Positions 23,386 to 37,059 of a stretch of DNA of 64,000 nt are shown piece after piece. The stretch lies in assembly GCF_905475395.1 (NCBI RefSeq), contig NC_058337.1, positions 93,118,368-93,182,367 of the forward strand. Direction: 5' to 3'. Source of the stretch: Chrysoperla carnea. Lineage: Eukaryota > Arthropoda > Insecta > Neuroptera > Chrysopidae. The first letter of the stretch is position 1; the number at the start of each line of letters is the position of its first letter. The position numbers and the translations under genes are program-made. The notes beneath the pieces were generated by a model that made no database searches, was not told the origin of the DNA, and saw only the letters and a program-made list of their open reading frames with translations.

Positions 23386-25849
23386 TAAGCACAGTGGGTA
23401 GTTAACTATTTGTTGAATGAAAAACAGTACAGAATGGGAATAGTTTTCCTGCATGAGAGAAGGAAAATCTTTATATGATCTAAGCACCATTCCTCATTTG
23501 CGTTGTGCTGTCATAATGCCATGACCCCTCTGCATCCTTACTTTACGCCACTGATTGTTGTTTTTTTATGTCTCTTCTAGTGATGAAAAATTCTCTTTGT
23601 AGAATCTCAAAGTTATAATTGATATTAATAACACTTATTAGTTTTTAACAGTTATTACCTTGTTTGTTTCATATATTGCTGCCAAGATCGGCCATTTATT
23701 CGTAATTTTTGTTTGAAAAAGAATCTGGTAAATCCTAACAGACAAACGTATGGGTAAATTAATTATTTTTCTAGGTATATTATTACAAATTGATTGGGTA
23801 AAATGTGAAAAATTAACAAAATTTAACAAATAAATTAAAGCCAAGGCTTAACCCGTCCAAAAAATACCTATATCTGGAAAATTAAAAAGTCAAACCTATG
23901 TAATTTTTTATTTTATTATTAAGAACTTTAATTCGAAAGCATAAAAGAGATTTTCTTTACATTAACTAACATTTCAATAAAACTTCGCCGAAAAGGCAAA
24001 AATTAAGGCAATGTCGTTAATCTCACCGTTCTTTATAGTCACGGATCAAATGATATGTACGAAATTTATGATGGATATGAATATGTTCTTCACCTTCAAT
24101 GAAAAATATTTTATGTATATAATAAACTGGCATTTAAGTTGAATATATGAATGTATATATACCTAATATGCTAATTAGGTATATTAAATTGATTTATGTA
24201 TGCAACATAAAATATAATGTCTACAAATGCTTGGTCCAAACTATATTATTAATACTAATATTATTGAAAGAGTAAATAGTGTTATAATTCCGGAAATTGA
24301 ATTAATAACTTAACTTTGTTAAAAAGTGCATAACTTGTAATCACTGTAATAATAATAATATTATTATTATATAAACAAGTTTAATGCTAGTTTATTAACA
24401 TGTAGTAATAAATAGATCATTTTAATTTTATGATATTGTACAGCATGAACAAACGCAATACCATGAAGCAATCAAAGACAAAAATTAAGGTACACTGAAA
24501 AAAAATTATTGATTCAACCTCCTCCTCGCGAGATCAAAAATGTGATACAACCACCATACAGGGTTGAGTGTTGAAGTTGACACAAACGCATGAATTGATT
24601 GTGTGAAAGTAATATACTGTCTAACAAATTTTGAAATATTGTTGTTTCTACCACTTATAAATATTTTTGATTGGTTCTACCACTTATAAATATTGTCACA
24701 AAAAACTTAAGTAATTGTCACAACCACATGAGCAGGTTTATTAGGTTTATTTAAAAAAAGAGATTTCTTTGAGTCGGATTTGAACCAGCGACATATGGAT
24801 TACTATTTATTTTAGTGTCTTAAGTCTACCGTTCAACTAACTACCGATGTTTATTATATATTCACCAAAAAATGATCAAACTTTCTCTAAGTTAGTAACA
24901 ACTTACCTCTTCATGTAGTTGACACAATCACATATAGACTAGACATGATAGATATGTGTTCATAATAACCAAATTCTCTTTTTAAAGCAAACGCAAAAAA
25001 GTTTTCTTTTAATTCAAATATTCGCTTTATTTATACGATTATATATTCCAACTAAGTACAATCTTATTTTCCATCAATAAAATGCATGATTTTAAACTAA
25101 AATCAATCTCTTTCATAGAAGTAATGATTTTGTTGATTTAACTTCAGTGATTTTGTATCAATGAATTCATATTTTAAATTCAATCCCATTCTATTGTAAA
25201 TATAAAATATTTAGCTGTACTTGTTCCAATCATTAGGAAATTGTTTGAAAGTATTTCTACTTTGTTTCAATATGAAACGGCCAACTTCGGGATCAGGTTG
25301 TCATTATTTTTGTTAAAAACAGAAAAATAGGTAGGTGGCTTACTATGCCGAATACTGTTTCATAACTAGTTCAAGCAAATGAGAACACATAGAAACTCTG
25401 CAACACTTGTATATTTTGATAAATGAGGATAAAAAATTCTTTTGAAGGGTTTCTAGAAATTGACGTGAGTCGCGCCCAGAGCACATTTTCTATATGGCAT
25501 GTATTTTGTTAAATATTGAATCATACTGTGTTACTGAACTTCATTGTTTTTGAAAGTAAATATGTTTTAAGTAATTTCGTAAAATTACGGTAGTACATGT
25601 TATAAATGTATTTGCTCTCTTATTACAATAATATTTATTTGATATCATTATTATTATTAAAATAAATGGTTATGAATGATATTCATAATGATAATATTAA
25701 ATTATATGCAAATGACGTCATTCGTAGAACAGGTTTGTTTTCGTACCAAATGGGAAAAAATTCAGTTACTCTTCAAAAACAATCTCGGCAAAATTTACAT
25801 TACATTGAAATGCATTTGATGGGGCATATAACTGAGTAACTTATTATTA
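23386..25849. other. Gene-free stretch
   Basis: No exon is supported. It contains a tRNA-like fragment (24770-24851), a perfect AT palindrome of AAT/ATT triplets near 24347-24370 and a duplicated TTCTACCACTTATAAATATT near 24646-24695. Confidence 0.5.
24770..24851 (-). repeat. tRNA-like fragment (degenerate tRNA or SINE head)
   Basis: On the minus strand GGTTCAAATCC (24776-24786) is a perfect pol III B box and TAGTTAGTTGAACGGTAGAC resembles an A box about 50 bases upstream. Between them ACTTAAGAC resembles a Leu anticodon loop with a long variable arm. The acceptor halves do not pair and the T-stem has a mismatch, so it is not a functional tRNA gene. Confidence 0.5.
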
Positions 25850-26400
25850 TTATAGCCCATATCATCCCACCTTTTGTGCAAAGGCCTCCTCCATTGACTT
25901 CCAGGTCTGTTTGTCTGCAGAAAGTTGCATCCAATTACCTCCTGCAAAGTTTATTACGCCTCTTCTTTGTTTTCCGTCATAGGATGTTTACGTAGTGCAT
26001 AATTTTTGCACGCAATGCATATTTTTGTTCAGCGTTTGTGATTCTGGCGACATGACTGGACCATTTTAGTGTTTTCACGGCCAAAATAACGTTATTGATT
26101 TTGGTACATGCTCTTGTATTTGTTGAACCAATACGTTCCGTACGCTTTGTATTTAGAATACTACGTTCTAAACCACGTTGGAAAGCCCTAAGTCGTATAA
26201 GTTCTCGCTTGGTTTGAATTAAAGTTTGAGCCCTATACAGTAGGATTGGAAGTATGCAGAAGTTACTTTTCTTTTTGATCTAAGAGGTATATTTTCTTTG
26301 AGTACGCGTGCCAATGACCAAAATTTTCTCAAAGTGATTGCGATTCTCGATTGAGTTTCTATAATGTTATTTTTAAGTCTTATTATTTTTCCCAAGCAAA
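25850..26400 (-). pseudogene. RTE-like LINE reverse transcriptase C-terminal remnant
   Basis: The minus strand encodes, in order and with stops or shifts, FWSLARVLKENIPL, then RAFQRGLERSILNTKRTERI, then TLKWSSHVARI. These follow the order of the C-terminal thumb region of RTE-type retroelement polyproteins (typical W-x-x-F-x-x-L ... IP-x-x-x-K ... LKW-x-GH-x-AR). The catalytic palm with YADD is not present and the frame is broken, so this is a dead fragment. Confidence 0.6.
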
Positions 26401-27380
26401 AGCCCTGTTTGAAGTAATGTGGTAAATGGTTCCAAAAAAGTGGCTGGAAGGCAAAAAAAGATATTATTGCTGGTAGTCTGCCCAAGTGGTAGGAACCAAA
26501 CGTAAACGTACTAATCAAAAATTTTTAAAAACTAAATGAAAAAAAGCTAAGATAAACATTTAATGAGATTGGCAACGAACTTCAATGGTCATGTTTCCTT
26601 GAAGTTCTCCTCTCTTCAAGTCACACTTCGGTATCGTTAGTAATCCTCATGAGTCCCTCTGTTTCCATGACATATTTTAGGGATAGCTTTTAGGGTCTGT
26701 TCAGAACAACTTAGATCTGTTAGACGTAAGTTAAAATTCAGAATGCTCTACTTGAGAAGATCATTTGAATCGATTCGATTGAGCAAACATTTACATATAG
26801 CTTAAAAAAATTCCTTAAATTTATAATTTTTCTGTAAAGAATTTATCTACTAATTATTTTTAACTTTTCATTGAAGAAAATCTATTTGAAAGTCGGATAG
26901 TCCTACTCGTAAGATCAAACACACGATTGTATTGTAATCCAAACTCCAGGTACGGAGCCCTCAGCAAAAAAATAATAATGACAGATGTTTTGCGTGTAAA
27001 TTATAATTAAAATGAACTTTGTATAAATAAGTTTAAGTTCGATAATTTTTATATTACCATCTAAATATAAGTAATTTTTATGTAAAATTATTCATAAAAC
27101 CATACCGATGTTGTTAATTCATGAATGATATCATCTATTTGTCTTTATTTAACATATAAAACATACATTTAATACATATGACAAAGATGTTCGTTCCACC
27201 ATACATCATCATATACATATGTCCAATACGCGCGCCAACCATCTTTCTAAATGAAGAAAGTTTAGAGTGCAATTTTTTACTCTCTAATAAATTACATTCA
27301 AAAAAAAAGTTTTTATTTTCTCTGTTTAACTCATTAATTTTTTATGTATATTGTACTCTCTTTAAATTTATATGGAATTC
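26401..27380. other. Gene-free stretch before the 27.5 kb gene
   Basis: I saw no supported gene. The stretch ends in the promoter of the RR-2 gene at 27478. Confidence 0.5.
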
Positions 27381-27381
27381 A

Positions 27382-27420
27382 TATATAAAGCACTTTTATA
27401 ATTTCTCCAAATCATATCGT
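27382..27420 (+). promoter_or_regulatory. TATA box and start region of the 27.5 kb cuticle gene
   Basis: TATATAAA at 27382-27389 lies about 30 bases before ATCATATCG (27411-27419), a weak initiator-like sequence. This would give a 5' leader of roughly 60 bases before the ATG at 27478. Confidence 0.6.
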
Positions 27421-27477
27421 CTAAGGATTCATTAATTATAACAACAAAATATTTTGTATTGCTTGTAAGTTCTTATT

Positions 27478-29609
27478 ATGGAAAGCAAAATGGTTTTTAA
27501 AGTAAGTAAAACTGTGTACATTTAAATTAGTGCAAAATTTGTGTTATCTAGTGATAATTTAGTGCGTGATCCAATTAAAGACAGAATACTTGGATTATTA
27601 TTACAAAATAGGCTCATTTAAAGAAAATTTAATAACACAGTACAAATATATTTAAGGAAGCCCATACACTGCTTGACTTCAGATAATCTTTATTAAATCA
27701 TACTGATCAATTGCCGACTTGTGAACTCTTGTTTATCCCTTTTTTGTACTAAAATTGTCTTCATAAGAAAACAAAATATTTCTTGATGTTGAAAAATTCT
27801 TATTAAAGGAAATCTTTTTGAAATATTACAGTTCATTGTATTAGTATGCGCGTTAGCTGCGGGTGTAACTGCGTATCCAGGTTATTATGGCAATGCACAA
27901 GAAGAATATAGTGGTCATGGATTACAAAATGTTCAGTACGGTGGTTATGCAGCTGGTGGCGAACATTTGGCACATGTCGAACAGCATGAAAGCAAAGAGG
28001 AAGAACATGAAGATTTATATGTAAGATAAATTAATAATTTAGTTATTTATAAAAAGGTATTTACATTCAATTTTTATTAGGCCTACCCCAAATATAATTT
28101 CAAATATGGAGTAAATGATTATCATACCGGAGATGTCAAATCTGCTCATGAAGAACGGGATGGTGATGTTGTTAAGGGGCAATATTCGTTGGTGAGTTGT
28201 GAAAAATGCTACTAGTAATTTTCGCGTGTAGGAAAACCATATTTAAGGTTATTTATTGTTAGATGCATCCATGTAAACCCATAAATATTAATGTTTCCTC
28301 AAAAATATATTAAATTTCTTGTACATCACTGGCGTATTGTGGTTGGAACTTAGTTCATGGCAAAACTACATTTTTTTTACTAAATAAATGTGTTTTACCG
28401 ACTTCTATCGATAAGCTAAAAGTAGAGAACGGATTTGAAAAGGTAAAAGAAAAAGATCGAGATTGGTATAATATTTTGGTAAGACTCGTAAATTACACCA
28501 TAGCAAAATACTAGACGCGAGATAGGAGTAGGGAAATATAATAGCAAAACCATACAAATAAACTTTATTTCTGGATTTTATTGCATTATAGAAAATTATA
28601 AATGTTTTTTTACATTAAAAACTTCCCCACGCCAATCAGTTATACTCCTTATTCTCTTATTATTCCCCGTACAAATTCATACCGACTATCTTTGGAGGAT
28701 ATCTTTACTTATTGAACCGAACATTCAAAAGAAATCGATAAAATGATTTCAATTATTTACTTCAAATATAATTTATTAATTAAATACAATACCATTTATT
28801 TATTTGTTTATGTAAATGTAGTAAAAGTATCTGTTAGTGAGATATCGTGATATTCAGTGACTTGTATCGACTTACATATCATAAACATTTGAAGAAAAAA
28901 ACTCACTTAAGCGGATAAATAGTTTACTTATAAAATCATAAACATTCAGTTTTATTATGCTACTATCGAAAGCAGCTGCAAAAGCAATGTTGTACTTATA
29001 CAATGCGTAAAAGTAATCTTCATATTTTGAAAATTGAATTTTTCGAAAACTTAACGGAATTGAACATGTACCTATTGTGGAGATAAATCTCTATATCCCT
29101 ATATGAACATACTTTTTTTAAACATTCTGTAGAAATTTCTAGAAAGCGTGACACTGTTTTTCGGTGAATCCAGCAGACGTATTTATATTTAGAAATCATC
29201 TTACCATTTTCAAACATAAACTTAGAAACTCTAAACCAAGACTTCGTTTTTATACTTAGTATTGTATAGTCATTATCATTTTTATCACGTTATTTTAATT
29301 TTATCAAGAGGTAATCTCAGATGTATCATACTTTTTTTATATCAGCGACTTTTGAATCATTCTATACTTCAGATGGCACTCTAAAACAGGTTATTAAACT
29401 GTAAAAGATATATAAACCGATAATTTAATCAATAAAATTGTTACTCACAGGTGGAAGCCGATGGTTCTATCCGTACTGTTGATTACACCGCTGATAAACA
29501 TAATGGTTTCAATGCGGTAGTAACAAAAACAGCCGCAGCACATCCACATCATAGTGGATATCAATCAGAACACTCACAACAACAAGAATCACACGAAGGA
29601 CATTATTAG
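27478..29609 (+). CDS. RR-2 cuticular protein, four coding exons
   Basis: Exons are 27478-27501, 27832-28020, 28081-28191 and 29451-29609 (stop TAG); all introns are phase 0 with GTAAGT, GTAAGA, GTGAGT donors and AG acceptors. The 161-residue product has a signal peptide ([18 protein letters not shown] if translation starts at the second in-frame ATG, 27490), a Gly/His/Glu-rich linker, the RR-2 domain starting [20 protein letters not shown] and ending HNGFNAVV, and a His/Gln-rich tail. RR-2 proteins are secreted and bind chitin, mainly in hard cuticle. Unlike the five genes at 39-61 kb, an intron splits the RR-2 domain after GQYSL. AATAAA at 29914-29919 may end the transcript. Confidence 0.94.
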
Positions 29610-29949
29610 AAGTAAATTGAAAACCACCACGATATTAATTATTAAGTTGTATCAACTGAATTGAAGAAGAAAAAAAGCTTAATTTGTATCCTATTTTATT
29701 TTAAGTATTAAATTTTTCCTTGTTATTCTATGTTGTTACTGTTGCATTATGTTTGTTAGACCAAGATTTGTAAAAGTCTTTATGTGGAAAATCATTCATA
29801 AAGAACTCAACGTTGTATAATTTGTGTTAATTTGTTAATTAGCTATAATTATTATTTAATTTATAAGCAAACCAAAAAACAGTATTCCTATATTATATTT
29901 GTTTTTTAATAATAATAAAATAAAAAAATAAAATCAATGTTTAAAGAGT

Positions 29950-32900
29950 TTAATTTTTTAATTTCCCGCTTAATAAAAGGTTTATTATAATTTAAATCAT
30001 ACAATTAGTCACGATAAACCTTCAGGTAATTCAATTTAACAGTTGTTTTTTACTTATTTTGTTATGCATTTTTGTTTAAAAATAAGTTGAGTTGTGCTAT
30101 AAGATTTATTATGTTTGAATGTTATTAAATCACGATTAAACTTAACCTTACTTATGGACTTACTTAACCTAACCTTTAAAAAAAAAAAAAAAAAAAAACA
30201 TGTCATTTTTTCTAAGTAAAATTAGTCGCTAAACAAAAATGTAATGGTCACGTATCTAAACAGTTATTTTTTTGTTGATTTCACTTGTCAAGGATAAATG
30301 TGATGGTGCATTTTTGTAAAATATTTTATTCATTTTTTCTAGAAAAATTATTTACAAAAACACAGATTTAAATAGTAATTTATTACTGTTATTACACATA
30401 AACTTCACTTTCTTTTTAGAAATCTCTCCTCACATGATTTAAAAATGGAAATTATGTTTAAAAAAAATGTTTTCTTCATAAATGCGTGATGTCTACCTAT
30501 GTGATTATGTGTTCGAGTTATTACATACATTTTATTTCGTTTAAAACATAGTTAAACGCCATATGTTTGGTTGACATCTTACGTATGTAATTTATTTTAT
30601 TTATAAATATAATTTCTAATTAATAGTCATGTAATAAATTGAATTAATAAAAACATAAATTACTTAAATACTTGATTTAGAGAAGTTTAATGATAACATG
30701 TTATAAAATAGTGATAGTTTTTACATTCATACGAAAACGAAAACTTATACGACGTACATTTAGTGAAGTCTTTAATGATTCCATCTTAGTGTATTCGCTC
30801 AAAAATTAGGGACCTCAAAGGGCAACTATTGTGGGGAATAAATTACGAAGAAGAAACGATACAAAATATGCTGTATTGATTTCTGGCCTTGGAAAATCAG
30901 CGTTAAAAAATCTTAGGGCAAGGTTTCCTAAATGGACTGAAAGATGAATGCCAACAATTCAAAACCCGTTGCTAAAAGCTGGAAAATCTTTTAATAGGCT
31001 TCAGGCTTTTTTTAAAAAAAAATGATAGTGAGTAATGCAACCTAATCCGTAAGATCGGTGCACGTTGGCAGAAATTTTGCCAAAATAACCATAAATACAC
31101 CACAAGCTGCACTGACACTCAAAGATACTCTCCGAAATGAAAAACGTGATAAAAGACGGGTTAGAAGATATCGACTTGAAAGGAGAAATTATTACAAAAA
31201 TCCTGGTTTTTGTATACAGACCGTTGGTCGGATCAAAAGCTAAAAATTTTCTCGAGGAAATAACCCAGTTATTAAAGAAAAACAGACATCTGTATTCACT
31301 AATGCTTTTGTAACACTTGCAGGATAGGATAGACATCTAGTAGGAGGTAAGGGACTTTGTTAATCAGAAAAAATGGCGATGGTCATGGGAGCACCCAGAG
31401 ATGTTTTAATTTAATAAGACAGTGAGGCTGCACTTAAATTCATGAAGATGTTTAGTAACATTCTTCTCAATATTCACAATAGTCAAGTATTATTACGCTC
31501 CCAGATGGGTTCCCAGTCATAGAAATGTCATACGGTACGTGTATTCGATGAGAATACACGTATCATATAGATATATATCACACTGAAAAGTCATATAGAC
31601 CAAGAATTGACAGCAGTTGAAACAAGTAATAATGAAATCATGAGAAGCTTGAGAAGAAGAAGAATAGATTAGTCATTTTCTATGTCGTTGTTCTGCTTTG
31701 GAGAAGAAAATTTCCAGTAACATTACGAATAGAATACGTAGTGGAAATACTTATTTTTTTCAAAGCATGATTCCTAAAGATTTGGTATGCTTCATTGCAA
31801 AGATTCCAAGATGTTAATGGATTTTAATTATTACGCAGCGCATGACCTATACGAACTTCTAAGTGGAGGTCAGAATAATTATTAACTCAGCCATACATAA
31901 AAGCATATTCTAACCTAGTAAATCATAACTACAAGCAAAAAGATCTTCAACCTTTCGCGTGAATTTAAATATCAATTAAGAAGTATTATTTATTTGTATT
32001 GTTACAAAATATTAATTTAAAAAATCCAAAATACATTTACGTTTAGGTGCCATACCAAAATATGATTCGAATATTATGTTTTGCTAAAATTAAAAATAAT
32101 AATAATTTTTAATTACCTTTTATTTTTTGTAAATAATTTAATAAATATATTTATTAAGAGATTCAAATTAATTAATTTTTAGGCTAACTTTATATGGTTT
32201 GATATCCATTTATTTCAATAATTGTTTTATGAAATAAAGGCGTAAATTTTAATTAGTATCGATCGACATACACATAAAATAAATATATTAATAAATGAAT
32301 ATCTTGAAGGTGTATGTTTTTGTTTTTGATTCGACACACCACAGCATGGCTTCATAATAGTACAATCCATTATAAATATTTTTCTACATAGGGTTGGGAA
32401 AAATTTTGAAAAAAGAACTAAACGTAATGACGCGTTACCTCAAAAATTGCAATAATAATTAAATTAATAATACATTTAAAATATTTTAAAAATGATTGGT
32501 AAAATATTATTAGCCCTAAACAATGAAAAAATATTATTAATCGTTTTCAGCTCGAAAACAGGTCGAGACTCTGATTTGATACGCCACTAAATAGAATCTC
32601 TCCAAAAAACTATTTACAGCCGATTTCCATAGTATATATAAAATTCTTAGCCCCTTTTCGAAATTGTTTTAAATTTAAGTTAAATTACTAGCCCGTATAC
32701 AATTTCTCAAGCACTTTTAGTTTTGTTGTGGCATAAATGGCGCTCAAATTTAACACAAAAAATTTTAAACGGCCAAGATTGTATAATATTGGAAAATATA
32801 CTTATATACTTAGGTACTTAGTTTGAAATAAAAAAAAAAATAGTGTGTCCCTGATATTTTACTTAAATTCCGTAAATTAATAATTAAAATGCATATTTCC

Positions 32901-33170
32901 TTTTAAAGTAATATCAAGGTGAAATCACTTTTTATATCTTTATTTTTTATGGGTAAGAAAATTTCGAAGTAAGACCTTTTGACCAATTACAACTCGAGAT
33001 GATTAAAACATGTAAGGCATTATGTCCCCTAAACTATTTTCTAATCAAGCTTGAATTTTTGTGTTCAAAGAGCTTTGAACAATTGATTATTATATGATTA
33101 AATGGCTAAACACCTCACAACTGAGATTTAATATTTCACAAGTGAATTATAAAAAATATAAAAAACACTC
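29950..33170. other. Gene-poor stretch with unrecognised, broken frames
   Basis: Between about 30770 and 31670 the sequence is less AT-rich and plus-strand frames include LTLKDTLRNEKRDKRR, but stops and shifts are frequent and I recognise no domain. It may be an old transposon. A 20-base poly-A run lies near 30180-30199. The remainder shows nothing. Confidence 0.4.
31536..31562. repeat. Perfect 11-bp inverted repeat, 5-base loop
   Basis: TACGTGTATTC, loop GATGA, GAATACACGTA. It is a short isolated hairpin; role unknown. Confidence 0.9.
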
Positions 33171-33179
33171 GATACATTT

Positions 33180-33420
33180 TTCGGGGACGGAACCTTAAAC
33201 TAGCATTTGAAACATATCTAAGAACACTCTTCATTTAATTACCTATTTCCTAAGAGCTTTCTCCAAACAGAACCGATTTTAAGGATCATGGCCTATTTTT
33301 TAGTTGTACCAGGCACTTGAAACATAGCTAAGAACATTTAAGCGATACGATGCCACAGACAGACACAAACACATAGCGGTCAAACTCATAACACCCCCTT
33401 CTTTGATCGGGGGTTAAAAA
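33180..33420 (+). repeat. LINE-like 3' tail fragment
   Basis: The block carries a duplicated phrase (TTGAAACATA-C/G-CTAAGAACA near 33210 and 33318) and ends AACTCATAACACCCCCTTC then GATCGGGGGTTAAAAA, with ACAGACAGACACAAACACAT before it. This closing style is familiar from dispersed retroelement tails in insects; no reverse transcriptase is present. Confidence 0.45.
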
Positions 33421-33548
33421 TGCTCATAATTACGTTTTTCCCTTTTTAGTTGTGTACTAAAACTTATTTCATTCATGTGCAAATTTTAAAGTGAAAACAT
33501 ATTAAATGCCTATCTATATACATACCTACAGTAGTCACTTTGCTAGCG

Positions 33549-33670
33549 TATACTCAATGTCACAAAAAATGCTCGTTTTAAAACATTCTAAGGGTTACTA
33601 TTATAACATAACATATGATGAGTACGCTTAGAATGTTTTAACTGTGGCACTTTTTTTGACAGTGAGTGTA
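33549..33670. mobile_element. Mariner-like MITE, about 122 bp
   Basis: The left end TATACTCAATGTCACAAAAA pairs with the right end, which read inverted is TACACTCACTGTCAAAAAAA; similarity continues to TTAAAACATTCTAAG in both arms, about 50 bases each. TA at both outer edges fits the Tc1/mariner target. It has no coding capacity. Confidence 0.75.
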
Positions 33671-34246
33671 CATCCTAGTTGACGCTGCTCTATTTTACAC
33701 TACCAACTATTTAAATGACAATAAAAGGTTTTGATTAAATTATCATATTTTTAAATAAATCATATTAATTTTTAGTTTTTGAATCCAATGTTCGGATGCT
33801 ACATATGTTTTGTCCAGCCCTGTAGACATATCGTTTATAATATAGGGCATATAAGTACCTAAAAAAAATGTAATTATATTAAAAATGCTTTTATAAAAAA
33901 TTAATTTAACTAAAATAGTATGAAATTATTAATTTAAAAAATAAGGTTACATAATTTTTCATTTATGCTATTCACGCCTTATGATTTTGTTAATTACGCA
34001 TATTTACTATTATAATATACAAACAATGATATTGTACATATATTTAATAAGTACTAAGATTATTTATTATACTTGGGAAATAAATTTAGTTTTTTCGTAA
34101 TTGATATAAGCTAGTGATATACAATACATTTACTAAGAGACGAGTTAATGAAAATATAGCTATAGCCATTTTCCGTTTCGATGGCATGTGGTGGCCAGCT
34201 TAATGGTAATTTAAGTTTGAAATTTATATTAAAGAAGCAAAAAACA

Positions 34247-34783
34247 GCAATTGACTGAGTTAATTGTTGAAATGATATATAGAAAGTATTGAATACCAGT
34301 GCGAAAAGTTTAAAAACCACCATAATTATGGCGGCCTTTCGGTTGTTAAATCGAACCGTGATGCCTTCCTTTGCATAGAAAAATATAACATACGTTGTTT
34401 AGTCGTTTCTTATCTTCGTATGACAGTGTTGATCACGAAAAAATGTTTCAAACAAATGTTATTTATAAGGAACATTTTTTATATTTAAAACTTTTGTTTT
34501 ATCTCTAAGGGTTTACAAGATCCAATTGACCTATGTTGCACATTTACGAACCCAAACTCACTTTCTACGTCTTGAGCTCGCTATAAAAATTTCGGCTTGA
34601 TACATCTTTTCGTTTTTGCGTTAGCATGATGACAGGCGGGCCGATGAACAGACAAACGAAAATGGACTACCGGAATGCCTATACCAAAATTTTGTTCGTA
34701 GCATCAATATTTTTAATCGTTACAAACTTGGAACTAAAGTTCGTATACCTTGATATATTTTTCATGGATATAGGGTATAAATA
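34247..34783 (-). repeat. Family A repeat, copy 6 (inverted)
   Basis: It runs from CAATTGACTGAGTTAATTG to GGGTATAAATATTG. The CCGTCCG tract has diverged to CAGGCGGGCCGATGAACAG, and the palindromic GGACCC block is missing, so this copy appears older. Confidence 0.75.
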
Positions 34784-36868
34784 TTGAGTATTTAAATACC
34801 TTTCTAAATATATGTCGCTACGCTGCTGTTCTTAAACTAAAACAAATTTAAGTTAATTTAAAAAATTTTTTTGTTAACCGTTAAGTTAATCGCAGTGTTA
34901 TAATGGATGCATTTTATTCTGGGCGCGAAGATGTTATAATGGGTGCATTTTATCCTGAAAATTTCATTTTTTAATAAATATTTACGATTCATTTTTTACA
35001 TATTCCGGCTATTTCGGAAACAGCAGGAAAAATAATACATGAACGTGTTTTATACATAATCATTCAAAAACGACGTGAATGCTCCACAAACGGAATTTAA
35101 CTGTTGCGGTAGTAAAAGTTTTTTTGGTTTATCATAGCTAGAATTTTTCCCTTGCACCTATATCAATAACTAACATTTAATTCTAGTTGTATAAATTTAG
35201 GTATTGCCGTTGTCATTTATCCGCCCCTTTCACACTTTGACATTCCTAATGAAAAACTGTATTTTTGAAAATTAGTACGGCTGGTTCCCAAACTGTGAAC
35301 ATATTCATAATAATATTAATTATTACAGTTAAAAAATATTTATACAAAATTGTACTTAGGCAAAAACTTTCTTTTCTTTCTTGGTCTATAAATTTATAAA
35401 TCTTTATTTGTTTTTAAAAGTTTATACAACTGAAAGTAAATATAGGAATAAATAAATTATAAATAAATAATTTATGTAAATAAATATTTTTGTAATAAAT
35501 AAGAAAAACCACAAAATCAGTGCATACATGCATACCAACCAATTTTATATTGCAAGCATTCCCGTTATAATAAGGTCACGACTTAGGGTTGTATTTCTTA
35601 TCGAAATACAATCTAAATTATTTCAAGAAAGTGCACAGTTTTATTAAACCTATCTAGAGGATTTTTCAGAATGTAACAATTTCATTTCAGACTAGCAGAT
35701 ACCCGCCCGTTTTGCTGGGCAATTTCTCCTTCAAAAACAAAGACTATCACGTTATAGCCCTCACTTATCCTCCCTTTTGTTCATAATTTTAGAGATTTAA
35801 ATTTTTTGGTGTGGAACTGTAACTTTTTTGAAAATGAAGTTTTGCCAATGATACTCGCTGACATTGTAACTTTTTATAGGTCCAATCATTAATTTAGTCT
35901 GATTTTTATACTTTTTTGGATCAAAATTACCCCATCAACCGAGTTTCTTCAAATTCAAAAATAAATGTTTTTTTTTTTGCGTTTCTCTCGATTTTTAAAA
36001 AAGGTTACCTCTTAAAAAAATTGAAAAAAATCGATAAAACTCAGTTTATAAGGTAATTTTGGCCCATAAAATACAAAAATTGTGTGCATTTGATGACTGG
36101 TCGAATAGTTTTTGAGATAAGTGCTAAAATCGATCCAGATATGGTGATATCTCAGAAACTCTGCATCCAATCATTAAATTAACCTGATTTTTATACTTTT
36201 TGAATCAAAATTACTCCATCCACTGAGTTTCATCAAATTCCAAAACAAAAATTTTTTGCGTTTTCTCGATTTTTACAAAGGAGTACCCCTTACAAAAATT
36301 GAAAAAAATCGAGAATTTTTTAATCTCCAATTTCGATAAAACTCAGTTTATAAGGTAAAACTCAGTTATATCTCCATTATATACTCCATCATTATACTCG
36401 GTATATCTCCAGCGTGTTATACAATGAAAAAAGTCTATAATTTAAATAGTGTTTAGAATTTTTTCTGGTGCTCATATATTTATTCGTAATTAATCGTAAA
36501 AAATTAATAAAATAATTGTGTTAATTGATTTATACTAAGTACTATAAGTTTCCCCATACAAATTAAATTATTTCCGTAATAATACTGCCCATATTTAAAA
36601 AAAAAAGAGAATTATTTTTTATAGTTTGAAGTTCTTAAATTATCTACTTCTGATGCTAGCTTTGTTTTACACCCGAAAAATAGGGAGGTTTTTAATAATA
36701 TTATTCATAACTTGTCCTATTTTTAAATCCATTTCTTTGATTGTACTTACATAAACAAATAAACAAAACTTTCACTTTTCTTTGTTCCTAATCAGTTCAA
36801 ACTGTCATGAAAAATTATGTTAATAATAAATTATAATAGTTTTTGATATAGGGATAATAAAATAAAAA
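34784..36868. other. Gene-free stretch with an imperfect direct repeat
   Basis: A phrase AGCAGATACCCGCCCG ... TTGCTGGGCAATTTC at 35696-35731 has the style of an insect transposon edge. A unit of about 190 bases at 35880-36065 recurs at 36168-36360 (shared TGATTTTTATACTTTTT, GGATCAAAATTAC / GAATCAAAATTAC, ATAAAACTCAGTTTATAAGG). No exon was seen. Confidence 0.5.
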
Positions 36869-36871
36869 AAC

Positions 36872-37059
36872 TAAAAACCCGACTGCACTAAATAAAATCT
36901 GAAAAGAAAGAAACAAGTCAAGTAGTTTAAATAGCGACATTATTGGGAAGATTCGAATCGGTTTAGATTTTAATGGACCCCAACTGTTTAAATCGCTATA
37001 TAAACTACTGGACTTGTTTCTTTTTTTTCTGATTTTATTTAGCTTAGCCGGGTTTTTAA
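36872..37059. repeat. Fold-back element with 67-bp arms
   Basis: TAAAAACCCGACTGCACTAA ... AGTAGTTTAAATAGCGA (36872-36937) is matched in inverted form at 36993-37059 (TCGCTATATAAACTACT ... CTTAGCCGGGTTTTTA). The spacer is 55 bases. It is likely a small non-autonomous transposon. Confidence 0.85.

Noticed and set aside
24770-24851. Functional tRNA-Leu gene
   Set aside because: B box is perfect, but acceptor strands do not pair and the anticodon stem is poor.
31058-31243. Basic plus-strand frame (RNEKRDKRRVRR) as an RNA-binding protein
   Set aside because: Surrounding frames are broken and no ribosomal or Arg-rich family is recognisable; kept only as unassigned old sequence.
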